A stretch of DNA of 64,000 nt from Saprospiraceae bacterium. GTDB lineage: Bacteria > Bacteroidota > Bacteroidia > Chitinophagales > Saprospiraceae. Positions 55,663 to 64,000 of the stretch are shown piece by piece. The notes below the pieces were generated by a model. That model saw nothing but the letters and a program-made list of their open reading frames with translations. It was not told the origin of the DNA and ran no database searches. Position 1 is the first letter of the stretch. Each line of letters begins with the position of its first letter. The translations under genes and the position numbers were made by a program. The stretch is from NCBI GenBank assembly GCA_016722285.1, contig JADKGI010000006.1, positions 62,001 through 126,000 of the forward strand. Reading direction: 5' to 3'.

Positions 55663-55922
55663 GACTTGCATAGGGATTAACAATATGTTTTTAAGTACCA
55701 TATAAATGCTATTTTATAAACAGGCATATAAATTTGCGGCCTTTACTTTTTACGGTGACTTCAAAAGTCCTTCCATTTTAAGGGAAGGATTTAGCCCGCC
55801 TGCCCCGAAGATGGCAGGGATGGGTAAATTTAGAGGAATCACTTCAATAAAAAAATACGCCCTGAATGAATTATTCAATCAGAGCGATTTTTTTTTGATC
55901 AATGACTTTTAGAACCTGGTAA

Positions 55923-56264
55923 TCAGGAGATAAACATATCTTCTTTTCCAAATTTCTTTGCAAGCAATGCATAAACCAATGCCCTATGCTTATTTCTGTT
56001 TGATTTACCCATTTGCTCGATCACTTCATTGATCGCTCCATCGAGTGCAGGGCGATCTTTCAGACCAAGTTTTTTGATCAGGAAATTTTGCTTTACTCTA
56101 TCCAATTCCGCCTGATCAGTACCGGAAACCAAAGAAGCATCACCCAAATATATGGATGGCCCTAAACCTTTTGCTACACCCGTAATGAGTTTATCACTAA
56201 GTTTCAATCCTATTTCGGCTGCAGAATTTTTGTACATCTGTACTTTTTCATCAAATTTACTCAT
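55923..56264 (-). CDS. DUF2853-family small protein
   Basis: A 113-residue cytoplasmic protein that fits DUF2853: MSKFDEKVQMYKNSAAEIG, ITGVAKGLGPSIYLGDASLVS, ELDRVKQNFLIKKLGL, KHRALVYALLAKKFGKEDMF. The family is common in Bacteroidota and some proteobacteria; its function is unknown. No operon partner. Confidence 0.85.
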   Translation of the reverse strand: MSKFDEKVQMYKNSAAEIGLKLSDKLITGVAKGLGPSIYLGDASLVSGTDQAELDRVKQNFLIKKLGLKDRPALDGAINEVIEQMGKSNRNKHRALVYALLAKKFGKEDMFIS

Positions 56265-57637
56265 AATTATACATTTAGTGTTAAAAAAATAATTCTCCAG
56301 ATTAGTTTTTATTCATTTTGAAAACAAATATAACTCATATTGTCGTAATTATTGATTGTGTAAATTTTATTTTTCAAAGCATGTCTTTTGAACTTTATAT
56401 TGTATAGGATATTAGTGCTATTTATCATAAATTAAGGAAAGATTTTTTGAAAATAGGGTGTCTTTTTGCAGTTATTTAAACTGATTAGTAGCAGTCAGGA
56501 GTCAAGAGCCAGGAGCTTGTTATTTGATAGGAGATTTACCATTAATTCTAATAAATTTACGCAATACCCCCCGTTTTTGGAAAACGAAAAAAAAAAATAC
56601 TCGCCTTTTTTTTTCGACGATTTTTGAAGGGAGCGGCCCCCGCCGGGGGGGGCGGAAGGGGGAAACCCCCCAACTAAAGGGGGGAACGGGGGGGCCCACC
56701 CCCCCACCTCTCCTTTTCCTTCCCTCCCCTTCCTGCCACACCCGGGTCACACCCCCCCCCCCCCCGGCTCCGCTCTTAACACAAAACAACCTTTTTTTTT
56801 TGCCTTTCCGGAGCACTGCTTTTCTCAAAATTGGCTTGTCCTCCTGCCCCAATGGTTCTTGGCCCCTTTTTTATTTCCCCCCCCCCCGCCCGCGGGGGGC
56901 GGGGGGGGGGGGGTGTCCCGCGGGGCCACCCGAAGACTTAGCAATTTTTTTTGCGGGGCGCGTTTTTTTTTTCCCCCTTCCCCTACCCTCACCACCGCCC
57001 TGTTTTGCTGTTCTGGGCCCCGCGCGCCTTTCCTCTTCTTTTTGCCGCGTTTGGGGGGGGGGGAGGGGGGGGGTTTCCCCGGGGGCCCCCCCCCTTGCGG
57101 GGCCACGCTTGGCCCGAGAAAAGCGGCCGAAGCTCTCCCCGCGCAAAGGGCGGCCCCGCCCCAAGTTTTTTTGGGCCAAAAAACCCTTTTTGGGAAAATC
57201 CTCCCCCTTCACACCTATACCCCCCTCCAAAGGGCGGCCCCCCCCTCTTTAAACCAGCCCCTGTTGGGCGGGGGGCCCCCCCCCTGGCCTCTCGCGGCCC
57301 TTCCCTCCTCCCTCGCTTCGGGTTGGGCGTCGGGTGGCGCCCGGGGGGGGCGCCCCCCCGGGGCGCCCCCCCGGGCCCCCCCCCCCCTTTCTCCCCCCCC
57401 ATTCCTCGCCGCCTCCTCCTTCGGGGCCCCCTCGCGGCGGTTTGCCTCTTGGGGGGGGTGGGGGCGGGGGGGGGGGGGCGGGCCGGGTGGGGGGGGGCCG
57501 GTGCCCGGGGCCCCCTTTTCGGCCCCGGCCGCCCGGGGGCTCCCTGGGGGGGGACACTCAAGAGGTGGTATATTATTTGCTATCATATATTGAACTTCAT
57601 TTTATAAGTTTTCAAATAAAATTCAAAAACCTTAATC
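56265..57637. other. 1.37-kb region before trpB, mostly an anomalous G/C homopolymer block
   Basis: The first ~300 bases are ordinary AT-rich intergenic DNA, ending with a GTCAGGAGTCAAGAGCCAGGAGC-like short repeat (~56494-56518). From about 56567 to 57556 lies the G/C homopolymer block (separate entry). The last ~80 bases are AT-rich again and lead into trpB. Confidence 0.6.
56567..57556. other. ~1-kb block of G/C homopolymers, probably a base-calling/assembly artefact
   Basis: Composition changes abruptly at both edges, from AT-rich to almost pure G and C runs. Examples are 14 C at 56752-56765 and 13 G at 56901-56913, with T and A runs such as the ones near 56587-56617. Long ORFs open in all frames here only because stops are rare in such composition; their products are proline/glycine-rich without domains. 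I do not annotate any as genes. It has the look of unpolished or low-quality sequence, perhaps over a repeat that could not be resolved. A real structured GC element cannot be excluded from sequence alone. Confidence 0.65.
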
Positions 57638-58999
57638 ATGGATAAAAAAATATATTTGTCAGAATCTGAAATGCCTGCTCACTGGTACAATATCATCGCT
57701 GATATGCCTAATAAGCCACTTCCGCCACTTCACCCCGGCACGAAACAACCGGTTGGTCCGGAAGATCTGGCCCCTTTATTTCCAATGGAGCTGATAAAAC
57801 AGGAAGTAAGTACTGAGCGGTACCATGAGATTCCTGATCAGGTCAGAGAAATATATAAATTGTGGAGGCCGACACCTTTAGTAAGGGCAACTGCACTGGA
57901 AAAAGCGCTGGATACTCCTGCCAAAATTTACTTTAAATATGAGGGAACGAGCCCAAGTGGATCCCATAAACCCAATACAGCCGTAGCGCAGGCCTACTAC
58001 AATAAGCAGGAAGGTGTCAGAAAAATTACAACTGAAACAGGCGCCGGTCAATGGGGTACAGCCCTTAGCTTCGCTTGTCAGCAATTCGGCATCGAATGCG
58101 ACGTCTATATGGTGCGGATAAGTTACGACCAGAAACCATACAGGAAGATGATTATGAAGACTTTTGGAGCCAATATATTTGCATCTCCATCCAGAAATAC
58201 CAATGCCGGCCGGGCCATACTGGAAGCCGACCCGCATTCTAATGGTAGTCTGGGCATAGCCATTTCTGAGGCCATCGAAATGGCAGCACAGCATGATGAT
58301 ACAAAATATTCTTTGGGAAGCGTACTGAACCATGTCCTGATGCATCAGACCATCATCGGTCAGGAATGTATTAAACAGCTCGAGATGACCGGAGACTTTC
58401 CGGATGTGATAGTAGCTCCGCTTGGTGGTGGCAGCAATTTTGCCGGCATCAGCTTTCCATTCCTGAGATACAACTTTGCTGAAGGCAAAAAAATAAGGTG
58501 TGTAGCCGTAGAGCCGGCATCTTGCCCAAAACTCACCAGGGGTGTGTTCAAATATGATTTTGGTGATACGGCAGGATATACACCACTTTTGCCTATGTAC
58601 ACCTTGGGACATAATTTTATGCCCGATGCCATCCATGCTGGTGGACTACGGTATCATGGTGCCAGTGTACTCTGTAGCCAATTGTTAAAGGATGGACTGA
58701 TCGAAGCGGTGGCAGCACAGCAACTAGAGTGTTTTGAAGCCGGGCTGCTCTTTTCAAAGACAGAAGGCATTCTCCCTGCGCCTGAAGCAACGCATGCTAT
58801 CTATCAGGTCATAGAAGAAGCAAGAAGATGTAAAAGAGAAGGGAAATCAGAGACCATACTGTTCAACCTGTGTGGTCATGGATTCTTTGATCTACAGGCC
58901 TATGAGGATTATTTTGCCGGAAAACTGATGAACCATCATATGTCAGATGCACAGTTGCATACAAACCTGGCTGAACTGGAAGCATTGCAACCAGCCTGA
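57638..58999 (+). CDS. trpB: tryptophan synthase beta chain-like protein, TrpB2 class
   Basis: A 453-residue PLP enzyme of the TrpB2 (TrpB-like) branch, longer than ordinary TrpB (~400). It condenses indole, or a related substrate, with serine. PLP-lysine lies in GTSPSGSHKPNTAVAQAYYN (lysine ~111), then ETGAGQWGTALSFACQQFG. The phosphate loop is PLGGGSNFAGISFP (~265-278), and a long C-terminal segment ends in LCGHGFFDLQAY. It stands alone without trpA, typical of TrpB2. Its G+C is clearly higher than in neighbours such as the nearby intergenic DNA, which may hint at transfer or strong codon selection. Confidence 0.93.
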   Translation: MDKKIYLSESEMPAHWYNIIADMPNKPLPPLHPGTKQPVGPEDLAPLFPMELIKQEVSTERYHEIPDQVREIYKLWRPTPLVRATALEKALDTPAKIYFKYEGTSPSGSHKPNTAVAQAYYNKQEGVRKITTETGAGQWGTALSFACQQFGIECDVYMVRISYDQKPYRKMIMKTFGANIFASPSRNTNAGRAILEADPHSNGSLGIAISEAIEMAAQHDDTKYSLGSVLNHVLMHQTIIGQECIKQLEMTGDFPDVIVAPLGGGSNFAGISFPFLRYNFAEGKKIRCVAVEPASCPKLTRGVFKYDFGDTAGYTPLLPMYTLGHNFMPDAIHAGGLRYHGASVLCSQLLKDGLIEAVAAQQLECFEAGLLFSKTEGILPAPEATHAIYQVIEEARRCKREGKSETILFNLCGHGFFDLQAYEDYFAGKLMNHHMSDAQLHTNLAELEALQPA

Positions 59000-59268
59000 T
59001 ATAGAAAAACCGATTTTTAATATAGATTAGGGGTGGAATCATACATTTTACCCCTTTTTTTATTGGCCGATATCTCAAAGTTAAATCTAGTCAAAATTGT
59101 ATATCTTTTTGCTTTCAATAATCAACTTTTATTTTTGGATGGACTGGGGTAAATAAGAATAACAATGTACGATTTTGGAATGACGAACTACGAATGAAAA
59201 ACTAAATACTATTGCGATAAACCAACACTCTAACAAGCCAAATAAGAGCAGGCTTCCCTTTAGGCTTG

Positions 59269-59288
59269 CCTGCTTCGAAGAAAGCAGG
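59269..59288. repeat. CCTGCTT palindrome, copy 1 of the GCTTGCCTGCTTCGAAG repeat
   Basis: CCTGCTT-CGAAGA-AAGCAGG forms a 7-base stem. The preceding and included 18 bases (59263-59280) recur exactly at 59503-59520, 240 bases away. Confidence 0.6.
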
Positions 59289-59506
59289 GATCAAGGGCAA
59301 GGGCGGGAAAACGATTTTTGATTTACGATTGCCATAGGTCAACCTCCCAAATTGCCACAAAGACTCTAAGTCACTAATAATCACAAAATCTTGAAAATAA
59401 CCAAGGTCTTATATCCTATCGCGCAAATAAGCCAAAAGAGCGGAGACTCCCCTTTAGGGGCTGGGGGCAGAATGGAAAATAGGATTTACGTTTTACGATT
59501 TTGGCT

Positions 59507-59526
59507 TGCCTGCTTCGAAGCAGGCA
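59507..59526. repeat. 20-base perfect palindrome, copy 2 of the repeat
   Basis: TGCCTGCTTCGAAGCAGGCA reads the same on both strands over all 20 bases, flanked by TACGATTTTGGCT and GGATTTACC. It shares the CCTGC theme with the hairpins at 55628-55662 and 59269-59288. Confidence 0.7.
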
Positions 59527-60294
59527 GGATTTACCATTTTCGAATGAAAAGTGATTTACGATTTACAATTTTGGAAGATAGTTTAAAAAAATAGTAATCT
59601 ATATAACTCGCCACAGGTTTTAAACTGGCCTATGGGTATATATTTATTTGTCTAAAGCCATATATCATTTCTAATTTTTGGTCACTATCTAAAGCAAGTG
59701 GCAAGTTGATTTTTTTTGAAAGAAATTTGATATACTTATACTATAGATTGTTATAATATTAAGCTAATAATCCAACTATCAAGATAGCAGATCAGATAAT
59801 ATCTTGGCTGGAATATTTGCAAACAACCCCAAAGGTTATTTACGGTAATATTGCATATAATGCTGAAAATAAGTTGATTATATAGTGACATTTTTTATAT
59901 TGAAAAGAAATGCATATAATGCAATCATCTTATTGGATTTTATTTTAATTTTGCTGTGTATAAATTGTTTTTTAATAGAACCAATAAACAAACCAACCTG
60001 AATGAAATTTTACTTAAATTTCATATATGTATTATTTAATATTCCTCTTTATATTATTGGATTTCTCCTACAAATTTGTATGGCACTTAGGATATCTATT
60101 TCTTACCTGCCTATTATACATACTCAAAGTTCTTTTTTCCAGGTTTTTATACCAGGATCAGATGATCAATCTGGATTCTGGCAAGAATCTGCTGTTAATG
60201 TCTTAAGATATTACAACAACATATATATCAGACTTATATCATCAAACTATAATTCATACCAACCATTTTTTTTTAAAAACTAAATCATAACCTT

Positions 60295-63200
60295 ATGACA
60301 CGTATCCCTCTGCAAAACATAAAACAAATGACACACAAATCATTATTTGACAAAATATCATCAGCAGGATGGACAGTTGTTAACCGTTTCTTAACATGGT
60401 CTGAATTATTTAAAAGGTTTCAGATAGTATTTCTTTTATTATTATTCTTAATTTTATTTGGAAATCATGATACTAGTGCCCAAAATTCTGTTACTGTAAC
60501 CAGTACAGATGGCTACAGCGTGACTATTGAATTAAATCCTTCAATGGTAAATGTTACAAGTAGTTATTGCCCAAGTGGATATAACTACAATGTTTCAATA
60601 CCTTATAAAGTGACTTTCAGCGGTGCAAATATTCCAGCTGGAGGCCTGTACACCTTGCTAGGTTCTTATTTAAGATGTAGTGGCACAGATACGGGTTTTC
60701 CTATCTTATATGCAGGGGGACATGTTAATAATGGAACGAATCAAATGGGTACTCAAACTACTTACACTGGATCTAAGGGTAATTGTACCAATTATCCGGC
60801 CCCTGGGGTTACCCCGGAAAATTTGGGCTGTAATGTTGCGCGAATTCAAATAGCGGGTCCCGGCATATCAGATCAAATTAGGGATATAACAATAAGCTAT
60901 AATACATGCCCTTCACCACCATCCGCAACTATTTCCTATGCAGGCTCTCCTTTCTGCCCTAACAGTCCGGATGTGACTGTCAGTCTGACAGGAACGACAG
61001 GAGGTACATTTACTGCAACGCCTCTGGGTTTGAGCATTGATGCCATGTCCGGAACTATCAAACCATCAATTAGCACACCGGGAGACTATACGGTAAGTTA
61101 CGATATTGCAGCTGCTGGAGGATGTCCTGCTGCAAAGTCTACCACTGCTGTAAGCGTACGCGATAATACTGCCCCAACAGCCAAGTGTCAGGATATTACC
61201 GTCCAAATTCCTATGGCTGGTGATATTACAATTAATGCTGCTATAGATATAAATAACGGTTCAACTGACAATTGCGGAATAGCAAGCTATAGTTTGTCTA
61301 AGAGTGTCTTTACCTGTTCCAACCTTGGGCCCAATAGTGTTACGCTCACGGTTACTGATGGTAGCTCCAATTCAAGTACATGTTCAGCTACCGTCACTGT
61401 TCAGGATAATAATATACCACCAATAATTTCTTATGCAGGTTCTCCTGTATGTAAAAGCAATCCTGATGTGACGGTCAGTCTTACCGGAATCGCAGGAGGA
61501 ACTTTTACTGCGGCACCTATGGGTTTGAGCATAGATGCTATGTCAGGTACTATCAAACCATCAATTAGTACACCCGGAGATTATACGGTGAGTTATGATA
61601 TAGCAGCCTTAAATGGATGTTCATCCGGGAAGGCAACAGCGAAAATTACAATATATAACTGTGGCATTACCAACGATCCATCCATCTCGACCCATGTACC
61701 TGTAAAAATAATGCGACAACACTGCAGACTGACGGGCAGTTTACAGAAGACATAGAAATTGATGCACCAGCAGGTCAGATATGGACAGTGACTGCGGTAA
61801 ATGGTTTGGTACACGACAGGTAGTCCTGCCCTCCAATGGCTCCCATACCAATAATGGTTAATGATGTAATCCCATATATCTCTGGAACGACGTACCGTCT
61901 TTCTGCTATTCATATTGATAATATGGGGTATAGTATTACAGTAAGTAATGGACAAGGTGCTACCCAGACCATCGGCAATAAATGCGCCTACCCTAATGTG
62001 GATATAACAGCAATTGGACCTTTTACAAATCAAGCTGGACAAGTCAATGTAACACTTACTGCGACTATTACATCAGCCACCACACCTGCCAACGGCATGT
62101 TTACCTGGTCAGGTACTGATGTAATCCTTCCAAATTTATTTAATCCGTCTAACCTGACTTTAGGATCGAAGACGATAAACCTAAGTTATAAAGCAGAAAA
62201 TGAGAGCAATGTGTCCCCTGACAATGGAATAACAGCTGCGTTACCGGGCTGCATACAGCCTGCTACCAGCACGGTAATTATTCAGGATGCTGGAAGTATT
62301 TCCTGTTTAGGCCAACACAATATATCCGTGAGTGGCAGTTGCTCGTTTGATGCCAGAGCAGATGAATTCTTACCTTTAGGTGCGACGGGGATACGATACA
62401 TTATAGATGGCAAATATCTTTTGGATGGTACTACCTTAACAACATCTGGTGGATTAAAGTTAACCTCTACCCCAACTCAAGTCAACCTGATCACCCAACC
62501 GGTGATGAAGCTGCTCCTTGGGAAACAGATCAAATATGAACTGATAGGAAATGGAAATGTATGCTGGGGCTATTTGATCTTTGAGGATAAGATACCTCCA
62601 GTCCTGACTTGCCCTGCCCAGGGCACCGTTTACTGCTGGGACGAGAGCACGCTCTTCGGCCAGATAGCATTATTTAACGGAGCGGCTCCGGGTGGTGGAT
62701 TTCCATCAGGTGCAGCTACCCCGGGATTTAGTTTATCTCCTTCATTAGGGGTACCAGTTCCTACAGTAGCAGAAAACTGTGGACTGACCAACTGGAAGTT
62801 CACTGATGTGGTGACAAATACTGTTGACAAGTGTAATACGCTTGTGACCAGAACATGGTTGGTAACAGACTGTGGTGGCAATACCGCAACATGTCAGCAA
62901 ACCATTATTGTAAAACAGCCGAACTGGACATTGGCTCCAAACGCGCTTATTTTACCAGTTGATATTATACTCAACTGTGGTGCCAGTACTGTTCCGATAT
63001 GTCCTTTGGATGACAATGGAGTATATCAAGCGGCTACAGCAGGTGCACATCTTCCGGTTATACAGGTAGCTGGCTATGCACCAAATCAGGCTACGCCTAT
63101 TTACAAATGTATTACTTTAGGCTTACCGAGCCTGTGTAATTACTATACTACGTACACAGACAATGAAATATCTGCGTGTGGTGTTGACTGTCATGGCAAC

Positions 63201-64000
63201 AGGAAAGTATTCAGAACATGGCAGATCCTTGACTGGTGTAATGAAGTGTTTGTGACGCATATCCAGGTGATCAATGTGATCGATAAGACAGCACCTACGT
63301 CTATAGCAAAAGACATTAGTGACTACAAGACCATGGGACTGTACAGCAGATGCATATATCCCAGATCTATGGGAACTGCATGACAATTGTGACCTTCACC
63401 CTACAGTCAGACTGGAAACAAAAGACCCAAATGTAGTGATCTACAAAATAGGAGCGAGATGGAGAGCCAGCGGCTTGAAGTGCGGAGCGAATACATTGAG
63501 CTGGGTATTGAGAGACTGCTGTGACAACGAGCGTGTAGTAGATTTCACCGTAACGGTGTATGACAATACAGCGCCTATCGCTGTTGCGAAGCAGGATATC
63601 GTGATCAGCGTGACACCGGGCTATGATGCTGCGGGAGTAGTGGATGCACAGGCGAAATTGTTTGTCAATAGTGTTGACAATGGATCCTATGACAACTGTA
63701 GCCCAGTGAGACTGGAGATCAGAAGACCTGCGGACCAAGTTGTGGTAACTTAGGCTACCAGGGACATAATAGTAACAGAACATTCAGAAGCAACCCTGGA
63801 ATCAATATACCTCCACAAACATCAAGTCCAACTCCATATGCCAATGGAACTACTGTGCCAAACTTTGGTCAGAATATGACATGGGGATGGACCAACTCTA
63901 GTGGTACTGCAGCGACAAGAGATGCCGGCGTAAGCCCAACTACAGCAAGTTATGTAGTGACTTCTATCAATGTAGCTGAGGGAGTATGGTACTGGAAAAA
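60295..64000 (+). CDS. very large secreted Ig/HYR-repeat protein, 5' part, with several frameshifts (3' end outside window)
   Basis: A surface or secreted repeat protein starting at 60295 with a long membrane-targeting N-terminus (polar ~35 residues, then VFLLLLFLILFGNHDTSAQ). The body consists of Ig/HYR-like modules: DNTAPTAKCQDITVQIPMAGDITINAA, PTVTCPA-like PPVLTCPAQGTVYCWDES and DNTAPIAVAKQDIVISVTPG. GTWSAT-type modules (GGTFTATPLGLSIDAMSGTIKPSISTPGDYTVSYDI) also occur, here in two copies. Frame breaks are needed at about 61695, 61808, 61830, 63316 and 63740; in each case the next frame continues the same domain. After 63740 the frame (GNLGYQGHNSNRTF...WGWTNSSG) is open to the window end. 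Such proteins serve as adhesins or in gliding and are exported by T9SS, whose sorting domain would be at the missing end. Confidence 0.8.
60931..61128 (+). repeat. ~198-base module, copy 1, inside the large surface protein
   Basis: Encodes a 66-residue module (ISYAGSPFC...DYTVSYDIAA) repeated at 61426-61623. The copies are nearly identical in protein but differ at many third codon positions. Confidence 0.75.
61426..61623 (+). repeat. ~198-base module, copy 2, inside the large surface protein
   Basis: Second copy of the same module, 495 bases from the first, with an HYR-like domain between them. Differences cluster at silent sites and near the start (FCPNSPD versus VCKSNPD). Confidence 0.75.

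Larger units (their letters stand above)
55204..55922. other. 719-base intergenic region with palindromic repeats
   Basis: Contains three hairpin elements: 55565-55612, 55628-55662, and a TCCTTCC/GGAAGGA pair near 55768-55789 followed by CCTGCC/GGCAGG near 55800-55817. Two short ORFs here (55258-55515 minus, 55706-55912 plus) overlap or neighbour repeats and are not credible. Confidence 0.55.
59000..60294. other. 1.3-kb gene-poor region with decayed repeats
   Basis: Contains two copies of GGCTTGCCTGCTTCGAAG (59263-59280, 59503-59520), a CCCC-TTTA-GGGG palindrome (59449-59460), and several TTTACGATTT-like short repeats (59160-59580). From 59600 to 60290 the sequence is plain AT-rich. A 93-residue ORF at 60002-60283 is hydrophobic but lacks other support and is not annotated. 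Confidence 0.55.

Noticed and set aside
55706..55912. 68-codon plus-strand ORF
   Set aside because: It runs through palindromic repeats (the SPPAPKMAGMG part is translated repeat), so it is not a gene.
56495..57645. Many long overlapping ORFs (up to ~240 codons) on both strands
   Set aside because: They exist only because the G/C homopolymer block lacks stop codons; products are proline/glycine/arginine-rich without domains or consistent codon use.
57878..58636. 252-codon minus-strand ORF inside trpB
   Set aside because: Antisense shadow of a strongly conserved gene; no independent homology.
60002..60283. 93-codon plus-strand ORF before the large adhesin gene
   Set aside because: Hydrophobic but compositionally like translated AT-rich DNA, with no family, no promoter and no operon partner.
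1..64000. CRISPR arrays, rRNA genes and complete insertion sequences
   Set aside because: No regularly spaced direct repeats, rRNA signatures or transposase genes were seen; the repeat elements found are short palindromes.

Overview
The window is a chromosomal segment of a low-GC Bacteroidota bacterium, most likely from the Saprospiria/Chitinophagia side of the phylum. Several things point there. Many genes are preceded by the phylum's TAnnTTTG -7 element. A secreted protein carries a type IX secretion (T9SS) C-terminal sorting domain. A parA-parB-DUF5683 block and an rpmB-rpmG-DUF4295-ftsY block are present. Succinate dehydrogenase is menaquinone-type and MqnA (futalosine route) is encoded. 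Secreted dockerin-like and HYR/Ig-like proteins fit the same group. The lineage is an inference; no marker tree was run.

Layout. 0-3 kb: end of sdhA, sdhB, and a di-haem peroxidase-like lipoprotein. 3.4-11.7 kb: lysA (frameshifted), a histidine-phosphatase lipoprotein, valS, an OmpA/TSP3 protein, lipB, and a thioredoxin-dockerin fusion. 12-16.7 kb: a metallo-hydrolase, parA (two indels), parB, DUF5683, and an LpxL-like acyltransferase. 16.7-35.3 kb is transport-rich: CorA, a haem-type TonB receptor, a cation-chloride-cotransporter-like permease, a K+ channel, a truncated SulP, a DASS anion symporter, an OprO/P-like porin, a PhoU-like DUF47 protein and a PiT phosphate transporter. Two adjacent CYTH-type proteins sit inside this stretch, so 28.7-35.3 kb looks like a phosphate/polyphosphate module. 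35.8-37.8 kb: one strong promoter, tRNA-Arg(ACG), rpmB, rpmG, a DUF4295 gene, a terminator, then ftsY. 37.9-49.7 kb: an interrupted porin, a GNAT acetyltransferase, a strikingly eukaryote-like sphingolipid delta-4 desaturase, an M19 dipeptidase, a FabH-like synthase, a GT2 glycosyltransferase, mqnA, a Reelin-type T9SS protein and a PlsC-like acyltransferase. 50.7-53.9 kb: a two-component system, a glutathione peroxidase and a DUF721 protein. 54-60 kb is gene-poor. It holds an orphan possible PD-(D/E)xK nuclease, DUF2853, several palindromic repeats, a 1 kb block of G and C homopolymers that does not look like the rest of the genome, and trpB2. 60.3 kb to the end: the 5' part of a very large secreted repeat protein running off the window.

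An important caveat is that many otherwise well-conserved genes carry single-base indels: lysA, parA twice, the SLC12-like permease, sulP, a fabH-like gene, a GT2 gene, and the giant adhesin at least five times. Several lie in homopolymers. With the homopolymer block at 56.6-57.6 kb this suggests an imperfectly polished assembly rather than mass gene decay. The porin in-frame stop and the clean 5' truncation of sulP are harder to explain that way.
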